Shown in pieces: positions 6,048 through 11,750 of a stretch of 13,638 nucleotides of DNA; the stretch's first letter is position 1; the number at the start of each line of letters is the position of its first letter. The notes beneath the pieces are model-generated. The model was not told the origin of the DNA. It saw only the letters and a program-made list of their open reading frames with translations, and did not search any database. The stretch is from assembly GCA_007118445.1 (NCBI GenBank), contig SKRP01000044.1, positions 1 to 13,638 of the forward strand, written 5' to 3'. The DNA is from Natronohydrobacter sp. GTDB taxonomy: Bacteria > Pseudomonadota > Alphaproteobacteria > Rhodobacterales > Rhodobacteraceae. The position numbers and the translations under genes are program-made.

Positions 6048-6497
6048 TCAAAGCCCGTCATCCTCGACAAGGCGCTGCCGCAGCGCGCGCAGCACAGGGA
6101 TCGTCTGTCGCAGCCGTTCTTCGCCAAGGCTCTGCACAGCATCGTCGATCAGCGGCGTGATCGCGGCCAGCGCCGCATCGCGCGCTGCCCGCCCGGCCGG
6201 GCTGATCGCGACCATCTTGCGCCGCGCATCGTCCCAGTCAGGGCGAATATGGACATATCCGGCCCATTCCAGCTTGGCGAGCGTGTTGGTCATCGCGCCG
6301 CGCGTGACATGAAAGGCGCGGGCCAGATCAGCAGGGCTGAGTTCCTCCTGTTGCCGGACCAGCAGATTAAGCACCCCGAAATGCGACAATTCCATGCCCC
6401 TGGGCAGCACCTTCGAGAGCCGGTTGCGCGCCAGCTGATCGGCCATCAGCAATTCGCTGAACAGCGCATTGGCCAGATCGCTGCGCGCGCGCGACAT
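6048..6497 (-). CDS. MarR-family transcriptional regulator
   Basis: A 149-residue winged-helix repressor-type protein that should act as a dimer. The core is seen as LSHFGVLNLLVRQQEELSPADLARAF (38-62, part), the recognition helix region VTRGAMTNTLAKLEWAGYV (64-82) and the wing DWDDARRKMVAISPAG (87-102), whose Asp-Arg pattern is typical of MarR. N- and C-terminal helices supply the dimer interface. The ligand is unknown, and no redox cysteine is visible. The ATG at 6497 shares one base with the amidase stop (TGATG), so the two are probably coupled; a GTG at 6500 would add one residue. Its place between a glutathione-linked pair and a sigma module makes either group a possible target. Confidence 0.92.
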   Translation of the reverse strand: MSRARSDLANALFSELLMADQLARNRLSKVLPRGMELSHFGVLNLLVRQQEELSPADLARAFHVTRGAMTNTLAKLEWAGYVHIRPDWDDARRKMVAISPAGRAARDAALAAITPLIDDAVQSLGEERLRQTIPVLRALRQRLVEDDGL

Positions 6498-7351
6498 CAC
6501 CCTGCCTCTGCCGCGTGAAGGATCGTGAAATCACGATCATGAAACAGCGCCGGGACACGGTCACGCGCCTCGACCACGCGGGCCAGATCGATCGTGACCA
6601 GCCCCACGCCGGGGGCCTTGCCCATATCGAGCAGCACCTCGCCCCAGGGCGCGACTGCAAGCGCATGGCCATGCGTCGTGCGCGGGCGGCCTTCGCTGGC
6701 TGCGTGGCGTCCGGTCTGCGCGGGGGCAAGGATGAAACAGCCGGTCTCGATGGCGCGCGCGCGCACCAGCGTTTCCCAATGCGCGATCCCGGTTACAGGG
6801 CTGAAAGCGGCAGGCAGGGTCAGCACCTCGGCCCCGGCCTTGGCCAGCGCGCGAAAGAGATGCGGGAAGCGCAGATCATAGCAGACGGTCAGGCCGAAAT
6901 TCGCAAGCGGGGTCTGCGCCACCACTGCCTGAGAACCGGGCCGGAAGCCTGCTGATTCGCGGTAGGTTTCGGTTTCCGAAACCTGCACATCGAACATGTG
7001 GATCTTGTCATACTGGCTATGGATCGCGCCCTCCGGGTCGATCAGGAAAGAGCGATTCGCGAACCGGCCCTTCGGGTCATCGGTCTTGAGCGCAAGCGAG
7101 CCGATCAGCACCCACATCCCGGTCTCGCGCGCGGTTTCGCGCAATCCGGCGAGGGTCGGGTCTTCGTCCTGATGGCAGAGCACGCGCTCCTGATGGGCCT
7201 TGCTGAACGAGATGCAATTCGTCACTTCCGGCGTGAGGGCGATCTGCGCCCCCTTGCCCGCCGCGTCACGCACAAGGGTTCGCGCCTGTTCCAGATTGGC
7301 AGCCGGATCATCGCTCGAGGACATCTGGATCAGGGCGGCTGTGAATTCCAT
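6497..7351 (-). CDS. Nitrilase-superfamily carbon-nitrogen hydrolase (Nit1/deaminated-glutathione-amidase-like)
   Basis: A 284-residue cytosolic amidase. The Glu-Lys-Cys triad is complete: E42 in TPEVTN, K116 in YDKIHMFD and C157 in VCYDLRFP. Spacing and length match the Nit1/Nit2 branch, whose members hydrolyse omega-amides or repair deaminated glutathione. The glutaredoxin gene lies four bases upstream, so a glutathione-related substrate is an attractive inference, not proven. The ATG at 7351-7349 starts directly at the first beta strand (MEFTAALIQM). Its stop overlaps the marR start. Other nitrilase-branch substrates, such as alpha-ketoglutaramate, remain possible. Confidence 0.92.
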   Translation of the reverse strand: MEFTAALIQMSSSDDPAANLEQARTLVRDAAGKGAQIALTPEVTNCISFSKAHQERVLCHQDEDPTLAGLRETARETGMWVLIGSLALKTDDPKGRFANRSFLIDPEGAIHSQYDKIHMFDVQVSETETYRESAGFRPGSQAVVAQTPLANFGLTVCYDLRFPHLFRALAKAGAEVLTLPAAFSPVTGIAHWETLVRARAIETGCFILAPAQTGRHAASEGRPRTTHGHALAVAPWGEVLLDMGKAPGVGLVTIDLARVVEARDRVPALFHDRDFTILHAAEAG

Positions 7352-7355
7352 GCCT

Positions 7356-7613
7356 CTAGCCTTTCAGCAAAGCATCAAGCTGGCCGCGACGGTCCAGCGC
7401 GTGTAACTCATCACAGCCGCCGACATGTGTGTCGCCGACGAAGATCTGCGGCACTGTGCGCGCCCCGCCTGCGCGGCTGACCATGACGCTGCGCTGGTCC
7501 GGGTCGCGCGAAATGTCGATTTCGGTATAGCTGATGCCCTTGGTGCCCAGCAGACGCTTGGCAGCATGGCAGTAACCGCAAAGCGGCGATGTATAGATTT
7601 CAACTGGTTGCAT
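7356..7613 (-). CDS. grxC: Glutaredoxin (GrxC-type)
   Basis: An 85-residue thioredoxin-fold protein that would reduce disulfides or mixed disulfides with glutathione. It shows the dithiol site CGYC (12-15, against CPYC in the commonest family members), the cis-proline segment TVPQIF (53-58) and the glutathione-binding GGCDEL (65-70). The ATG at 7613 is chosen because it begins at the first strand (MQPVEIYTSP), gives the usual length and has GAGG eight bases upstream. An in-frame ATG at 7661 overlaps the comF stop as ATGA and would add 16 residues; coupled translation from there is a real alternative. It is followed after four bases by the amidase gene. Confidence 0.93.
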   Translation of the reverse strand: MQPVEIYTSPLCGYCHAAKRLLGTKGISYTEIDISRDPDQRSVMVSRAGGARTVPQIFVGDTHVGGCDELHALDRRGQLDALLKG

Positions 7614-7657
7614 GCCAGTGCCTCGCAAATAGCCGGTTTGCGCTGCACTATAGTCGA

Positions 7658-8419
7658 TCATTCCCGCCTTGCAACGCGTGCCAGCGCAATAACCCGCACC
7701 GAGGCCGCCCCATGCGCCAGGCAGGTTTCGGTGGCTGCAGCAAAGGTCGCCCCTGCGGTCATCACGTCATCGACGAGCAGGATATCCCGCCCCCTGATGC
7801 GCGCGCCCTGTCGTGGGTGGGCCGCGAAGGCATCCGCGACATTGGCAAAACGCCCCATGCGCCCGCGCCCGTCCTGATTGCCGGTGTTGCGGGTGCGGAT
7901 CAGCAGGTCAGGACAATGTTCCAGCTGCAATTCGCGGGCCAGCGCTGTGCTGAGCAGGGCGGCCTGATTGTAGCGGCGCTTGACGAAGCGCAGCCAGTGC
8001 AGCGGGATCGGGGCGACCAGCATATCCGGCCGGATCAGCGGTTTTGCATGGCGGGCCAGCCATTTGCCTGCTGGTCCAGCATGGTCCAGCCGGTCATAAT
8101 ATTTAAGTCCCAGAAGGATCTGGCGGGATTTGTCGCCATAAAGCATGACCGCGCGCCCCTGTTCCCAAGGGCGTGCAAGGGTCAGGCATTCATCGCATTG
8201 AACGGGCGTGCCATCATCCTGACCAGGCAGCGGCAGGCCGCAACTGTCGCAGCACAGGCCGAAGATGAAGGGGACTTTCGGCCAGCAGGCCGGGCAGATG
8301 GCCCCGTGATCCTCGACCAGCGTGTCACAGCAGATGCATTGCGGCGGATAGACCGCGCGCAATGCGCCCTGCGCCCCTCTGCGCGCGCCCGTGATCAGGT
8401 GCTGTTTCAGCTTTTGCAT
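7658..8419 (-). CDS. comF: ComF-family phosphoribosyltransferase-like protein
   Basis: A 253-residue protein of the ComF/GntX family, linked to DNA uptake in competent bacteria but widespread in non-competent ones. The N-terminus has zinc-finger-like cysteines (C28, C30/C31, C42, C45, C56/C57, C60, C75, C78). The C-terminal part is a type I phosphoribosyltransferase fold with RRYNQA (148-153) and the PRPP loop ILLVDDVMTAGAT (213-225). The ATG at 8419 is preferred because upstream sequence in this frame is antisense to the next gene. It heads a seven-gene minus-strand run and is divergent, by 33 bases, from the methyltransferase-like gene. Confidence 0.92.
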   Translation of the reverse strand: MQKLKQHLITGARRGAQGALRAVYPPQCICCDTLVEDHGAICPACWPKVPFIFGLCCDSCGLPLPGQDDGTPVQCDECLTLARPWEQGRAVMLYGDKSRQILLGLKYYDRLDHAGPAGKWLARHAKPLIRPDMLVAPIPLHWLRFVKRRYNQAALLSTALARELQLEHCPDLLIRTRNTGNQDGRGRMGRFANVADAFAAHPRQGARIRGRDILLVDDVMTAGATFAAATETCLAHGAASVRVIALARVARRE

Positions 8420-8442
8420 TTCCGCGCCGACCCTTCTACATA
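8414..8442 (+). promoter_or_regulatory. Candidate promoter of the NDUFAF5-like gene, overlapping the comF start
   Basis: TTGCAT (8414-8419), a 17-base spacer and TACATA (8437-8442) form a good sigma-70-type pair on the plus strand. The -35 covers the comF start codon (8419-8417 on minus). Initiation would fall near 8449, only about four bases before the ATG at 8453, so the message would be nearly leaderless. That agrees with the lack of a Shine-Dalgarno there. Confidence 0.45.
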
Positions 8443-8452
8443 CTCTCCCACC

Positions 8453-9295
8453 ATGACCCAGACACCCCCGGATATCGCCGATCGCACAGCCCTTGCCCGC
8501 AACCGCGCACGGGCGGGCGGCGACCTGTTCCTGCACGATCTCGCGCGCGAGGAACTCCAGTTAAGACTGAGCGAGGTTAACAGAAGCTTTACGCAGCCTG
8601 CCGTGATCTGCGGATTGCCGCAGGTCTGGTCCGATTTCCTGCCCGGCGCGCGTGTGGTCGCGGATGATCCGGTTCTGGCGCTGGAGCGCGGCGCGCATGA
8701 TCTGGTGATCCATGCCATGAGCCTGCACTGGGCCGCCGATCCGGTGGGCCAATTGGTGCAGGCCCGCCATGCGCTGCGCCCTGACGGGCTGTTTCTGGCC
8801 GTGGCACCCGGCGGGCAGACGCTGGCCGAATTGCGCGCAGCACTCGCGCAGGCCGAGGTCGAACTGACCGGCGGGCTCAGCCCGCGCGTGGCTCCGATGG
8901 CGGAGCTGCGCGATCTGGGCGCGCTGTTGCAACGGGCCGGATTCGCGCTGCCGGTGGCCGATGTCACCTCGCAGCAGGTGCAGTATCGCGCCTTGCGCAC
9001 GCTGTTCAGCGATCTGCGCGCCATGGGCGAGCAGAATGCCCTTGCGGCACGACGTCGCAGTTTCGCGCCGCGCCGCCTGTTCGACCGCACTGCCGAGATC
9101 TATGCCGCGCATTTCGCCGATCCGGCGGGATTATTGCGCGCCACATTCGATCTGGTCTTTCTGACAGGCTGGGCACCGGCTGACAGCCAGCCCCGCCCGC
9201 TGCGCCCCGGTTCTGCCAAGGCCCGGCTCGCGGATGCGCTGGGCACATCCGAGACAGCCTTGCCGGAATCGCCCAAAATCCCGCCCAGAGATTGA
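8453..9295 (+). CDS. NDUFAF5/BioC-like methyltransferase-fold protein
   Basis: A 280-residue protein aligning from memory with NDUFAF5, the mitochondrial complex I assembly factor reported to hydroxylate an arginine of NDUFS7, and less closely with BioC. Shared segments include DLVIHAMSLHWAADP (83-97), ALRPDGLFLAVAPGG (107-121), the stretch with GGLSPRVAPM, DLGALLQRAGF and DLRAMGEQNALAARR. The expected glycine-rich SAM motif (LDLGCGxG) is not recognisable: residues 49-67 read PAVICGLPQVWSDFLPGA instead, so SAM binding may be altered. Function in complex I assembly is inferred. The ATG at 8453 has no Shine-Dalgarno; reading frame upstream of it is antisense to comF. It is followed by hemH on the same strand. 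Confidence 0.85.
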   Translation: MTQTPPDIADRTALARNRARAGGDLFLHDLAREELQLRLSEVNRSFTQPAVICGLPQVWSDFLPGARVVADDPVLALERGAHDLVIHAMSLHWAADPVGQLVQARHALRPDGLFLAVAPGGQTLAELRAALAQAEVELTGGLSPRVAPMAELRDLGALLQRAGFALPVADVTSQQVQYRALRTLFSDLRAMGEQNALAARRRSFAPRRLFDRTAEIYAAHFADPAGLLRATFDLVFLTGWAPADSQPRPLRPGSAKARLADALGTSETALPESPKIPPRD

Positions 9296-9319
9296 ATCCG
9301 CGCTGAAACCCGTTACATG
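9292..9319 (+). promoter_or_regulatory. Candidate hemH promoter
   Basis: TTGAAT (9292-9297), overlapping the stop of the preceding gene, a 16-base spacer and TACATG (9314-9319) form a modest promoter match. Initiation would fall near 9326, about 29 bases before the hemH ATG. The inverted repeat at 9300-9341 spans it, as an operator would. Confidence 0.3.
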
Positions 9320-9341
9320 ACGCCTGAACCCGTTTCAGCGC
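9300..9341. repeat. 10-bp inverted repeat upstream of hemH, possible operator
   Basis: GCGCTGAAAC (9300-9309) and GTTTCAGCGC (9332-9341) are exact reverse complements 22 bases apart. The same stretch also holds a near direct repeat, CTGAAACCCGTT and CTGAACCCGTT. There is no T run, so an intrinsic terminator for the upstream gene is unlikely. The position across the candidate promoter suggests a binding site for a dimeric regulator. Confidence 0.7.
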
Positions 9342-9354
9342 CGAGGTCAGAGCC

Positions 9355-10476
9355 ATGAAGGATACAGCCATGCTTGAGGCACAGCCAGAGACGCAAGCCA
9401 GGCGCTGCCCTGTCCATATGCACCAGCCCGGAGAAGGGCGTCTGGAACATGCCAATCCCGATCATCCGCCGGTGCCGCAGGCGAAGATCGGTGTGTTGCT
9501 GGCCAATCTGGGCACGCCCGACAATTACGATTACTGGTCGATGCGGCGCTATCTGAACGAGTTTCTCTCGGACAAGCGCGTGATCGACTATCCGGCGTGG
9601 AAATGGCAGCCGCTGTTGCAGCTGATCATCCTGACCAAGCGGCCCTTCACCTCGGGGGCGAATTACAAATCGATCTGGAATCACGACAAGGGCGAAAGTC
9701 CGCTGATGACGATCACCAAGGACCAGACCGCAAAACTGGCCGAAGCCATGGCCGCGCGCCTGGGCGGTGACGTGATGGTCGATTTCTGTATGCGCTACGG
9801 CAATCCCTCGACGAAATCCAAGGTCGATGAAATGGTCGCCGCAGGATGCGAGAAGATCCTCTTCTTCCCGCTCTATCCGCATTATGCGGGTGCGACCTCT
9901 GCGACGGCCTGCGACCAGTTTTTCCGCGCGTTGATGGACCAGAAATGGCAACCCGCCGCGCGCACGGTCGCCCCCTATTTCGACCATCCCGCCTATATCC
10001 GCGCCCTGGCCGATTCGGTGCGGCGGGGCTATGACGCGCTCGACGAAAAGCCGGAAGTGCTGGTGACGTCCTATCACGGGATGCCCAAGCGCTATCTTCT
10101 GGAAGGCGATCCCTATCATTGTCAGTGCCAGAAAACCACGCGCCTGCTGCGCGAGGAGCTGGGCTGGGAGGAAGCGCAGGTGCAGACGACCTTCCAGTCC
10201 GTTTTCGGGCGCGAGGAATGGCTGCGGCCCTATACAGTCGACCATGTTGCAGATCTGGCACGGCAAGGGGTCAAGCGTCTGGCCGTCGTCGCGCCTGCGT
10301 TTTCAGCCGATTGCATCGAGACACTGGAAGAGATCAACGAAGAGATTCGCGAGAGCTTCGAAGAAGCAGGCGGCGAGCAATTCACCTATATCCCCTGCCT
10401 GAACGATGATGATGCGCATATCGCCGCGCTGGGGGCGATCATCGAGGCCAATCTGCTTGGTTGGACAGGGGCGTGA
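9355..10476 (+). CDS. hemH: Ferrochelatase (protoheme ferro-lyase)
   Basis: A 373-residue ferrochelatase that inserts ferrous iron into protoporphyrin IX, the last step of protoheme synthesis. The core starts at IGVLLANLGTPD (45-56). The catalytic His is H241 in TSYHGMPKRY and the conserved acid is E322 in CIETLEE. A C256-Q-C258 pair in GDPYHCQCQKT plus C320 and C348 are candidate [2Fe-2S] ligands; an iron-sulfur cluster is known in the Caulobacter enzyme, but I cannot assign ligands. Residues 1-43 are an unusually long charged, Pro/His-rich extension. ATG 9355 has GAGG upstream; ATG 9370 would shorten it by five residues. The NDUFAF5-like gene lies 59 bases upstream. Confidence 0.96.
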   Translation: MKDTAMLEAQPETQARRCPVHMHQPGEGRLEHANPDHPPVPQAKIGVLLANLGTPDNYDYWSMRRYLNEFLSDKRVIDYPAWKWQPLLQLIILTKRPFTSGANYKSIWNHDKGESPLMTITKDQTAKLAEAMAARLGGDVMVDFCMRYGNPSTKSKVDEMVAAGCEKILFFPLYPHYAGATSATACDQFFRALMDQKWQPAARTVAPYFDHPAYIRALADSVRRGYDALDEKPEVLVTSYHGMPKRYLLEGDPYHCQCQKTTRLLREELGWEEAQVQTTFQSVFGREEWLRPYTVDHVADLARQGVKRLAVVAPAFSADCIETLEEINEEIRESFEEAGGEQFTYIPCLNDDDAHIAALGAIIEANLLGWTGA

Positions 10477-10486
10477 CTCGCCCCTG
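10466..10486 (+). other. Hairpin with the hemH stop codon in its loop
   Basis: CAGGGGCG (10466-10473) and CGCCCCTG (10479-10486) form an exact 8-bp GC-rich stem with the loop TGACT; TGA is the hemH stop. There is no T run. It lies about 20 bases before the strong terminator palindrome, so it may protect the 3' end or affect termination. Confidence 0.55.
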
Positions 10487-10507
10487 CGCAGGACCATGAA
10501 ATAACGA

Positions 10508-10539
10508 AAAAAGGTGACAGGATATCCTGTCACCTTTTT
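10508..10539. terminator. Bidirectional intrinsic terminator
   Basis: A 32-base perfect palindrome, centred between 10523 and 10524: an A run, the arm GGTGACAGGAT, its mirror and a T run. It gives a GC-containing stem followed by U residues in both directions, and sits between the convergent hemH and small-protein genes, so it should end both transcripts. Confidence 0.95.
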
Positions 10540-10565
10540 CCGAATTCGGTGTGCAGTGTTGCGGT

Positions 10566-10766
10566 TTATCGCGCGGCAACAGCAGCAGCAACGATCAGCA
10601 GCAGCATGATCGGAACGATGATGCCACCCGAGGAAGCCTGAGTTTCTTCCACGATAACCGGAGCTTCGATGACCGGCTCCGAGTATTTGCTCATCTTGCC
10701 ATGAGCGCCTGCGAAAGCCGAGGTGGCAGCCATCGACAGAGCAGCAGCGAGTGCGATTTTCTTCAT
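10566..10766 (-). CDS. Small secreted or membrane-anchored protein of unknown function
   Basis: A 66-residue protein with a textbook Sec signal peptide (MKKIALAAALSMAATSAFA, residues 1-19), a short polar linker (KYSEPVIEAPVIVEE) and a C-terminal hydrophobic segment GGIIVPIMLLLIVAAAVAAR (47-66). After cleavage it would be a roughly 47-residue periplasm-facing peptide anchored by its C-terminal helix. Similar short proteins are, from memory, common in Rhodobacteraceae, but I know of no assigned function. The ATG at 10766-10764 has a strong GGAGG seven bases upstream, and the bidirectional terminator follows its stop, so it looks like a real monocistronic gene. Confidence 0.85.
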   Translation of the reverse strand: MKKIALAAALSMAATSAFAGAHGKMSKYSEPVIEAPVIVEETQASSGGIIVPIMLLLIVAAAVAAR

Positions 10767-11127
10767 AGTAACCTCCAGAACGCGCCGGCGCGATCCATTT
10801 TTGCCCCGGCTCCCAAGACGAAATGTCGTGCCCCGTCTGAACCATGTTCACAGATTAGTTGCAATGCATAGTTCACTCGGGCCGTGGCTCTTTCCGGCGG
10901 CGTCGTCAAATTCGCAACACTTTTGGGGGCAGTGCTGCAAATCTGCTGCGCGGGGCTGTGCAGTATCCCCATGCGCCGTTCCCATACGCCTGCGCCCGGC
11001 CGGACGCAGGCGGGCTGTGCAGGAAAGACACGGGCCATGCCATCCGGGGCCGGATCACGGCGAGTTGTGTTTGAAAAGCCTCGCCGGACCCGCTAAGCAG
11101 CGCGGGATCCTTAAGGAAGAGCGTTGA
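10767..11127. other. 361-base divergent intergenic region
   Basis: This gap lies between the small-protein gene (minus) and the CAP lipoprotein gene (plus). It contains a 12-bp perfect palindrome CGCGCCGGCGCG at 10781-10792, just upstream of the small protein's ribosome site, and an 8-bp stem CGCCTGCG/CGCAGGCG (10987-10994 and 11005-11012) around a 10-base loop. TCCTTAAGGA at 11108-11117 overlaps the lipoprotein ribosome site. Short open frames here look like noise. The palindromes may be operators or untranslated-RNA structures; a small RNA cannot be excluded. Confidence 0.4.
11071..11099 (+). promoter_or_regulatory. Candidate promoter of the CAP lipoprotein gene
   Basis: TTGAAA (11071-11076), a 17-base spacer and TAAGCA (11094-11099) match the sigma-70 pattern. 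Initiation near 11106 would leave a leader of about 22 bases containing the AAGGAAGAG ribosome site. Confidence 0.45.
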
Positions 11128-11679
11128 ATGTTCCGGTCCCTTGCGTTGTTATTGGTTTCTGTGCTGGCCCTGTCGGCTTGCGAGTCGACCGCCCCTGTGC
11201 GGCAGGTGCAGCTTGGCGCTGACGGCCGGCCCTTGCCGGTGGTGGTGCGAATCACGCCCGAGGACGCTCCGCGCGTGCGGCAGCGGATGCAGGACGGAAT
11301 CAATACCATGCGCGCGCAGAACGGTCTGGGTCCGTTACGGCCCAATGCCGCGCTTGCCAGCGCTGCGGCGACCCATGCGCAGGACATGTCCTTCCAGAGC
11401 CGTCCCTGGCATTGGGGGTCGGATGGCTCCAGCCCGATGCAACGCGCCGAGCGCGCCGGGTATTCCGGGACATTCATCGGCGAGTTGATTTCCGAGACGT
11501 TCGAGACCGAGGTCGAGACAGTCAATGCATGGATGGTCGAACCAGAGACGCGCCCGGTGATTCTGGATCGGCGCGCCAATGAAATCGGCGTCGCCTGGCA
11601 TCAGGATCCCAATGGCAAGCTCTGGTGGGTTGTGACGCTTGGCGAAGCAGGCGGGATGATGCAGCTCGCAGGCTGGTGA
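11128..11679 (+). CDS. CAP/SCP-domain lipoprotein
   Basis: A 183-residue envelope lipoprotein. The signal sequence ends in the lipobox L15-S-A-C18, so Cys18 should be lipidated. The CAP domain (about 47-172) is clear: NGLGPLRPNAALASAA (65-80), HAQDM (83-87), H95 in the WHWGSDGSSP segment, E119 in IGEL, W135 and E152 in NEIGVAW. Of the four CAP pocket residues, two Glu and one His are present, but the second His, usually in SPGHR, is replaced (EPETR, T141). CAP proteins include proteases, lipid binders and adhesins; the role here is unknown. The ATG at 11128 has AAGGAAGAG upstream. It converges on trpA, 66 bases apart. Confidence 0.9.
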   Translation: MFRSLALLLVSVLALSACESTAPVRQVQLGADGRPLPVVVRITPEDAPRVRQRMQDGINTMRAQNGLGPLRPNAALASAAATHAQDMSFQSRPWHWGSDGSSPMQRAERAGYSGTFIGELISETFETEVETVNAWMVEPETRPVILDRRANEIGVAWHQDPNGKLWWVVTLGEAGGMMQLAGW

Positions 11680-11728
11680 CATGATCGGATCCGCGCAGGC
11701 TTTTCGTCCGGGCCGCGCTGCTCAGGCC

Positions 11729-11750
11729 GCTGACGCCATGGCCCGTCAGC
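11729..11750. terminator. Hairpin between the CAP lipoprotein and trpA genes
   Basis: GCTGACG (11729-11735) and CGTCAGC (11744-11750) form an exact 7-bp stem around CCATGGCC. The right arm contains the trpA stop codon. Without a T run it is at best a weak or Rho-assisted terminator for the convergent pair. Confidence 0.3.

Noticed and set aside
7589..8452. Possible N-terminal fusion extending the NDUFAF5-like protein to 568 residues
   Set aside because: The extra 288 codons are antisense to comF and look like noise; the family starts at 8453.
10496..10504. Minimal ORF ATG-AAA-TAA after hemH
   Set aside because: The purine stretch AGGA is only two bases from the ATG, and a two-residue peptide here has no support.
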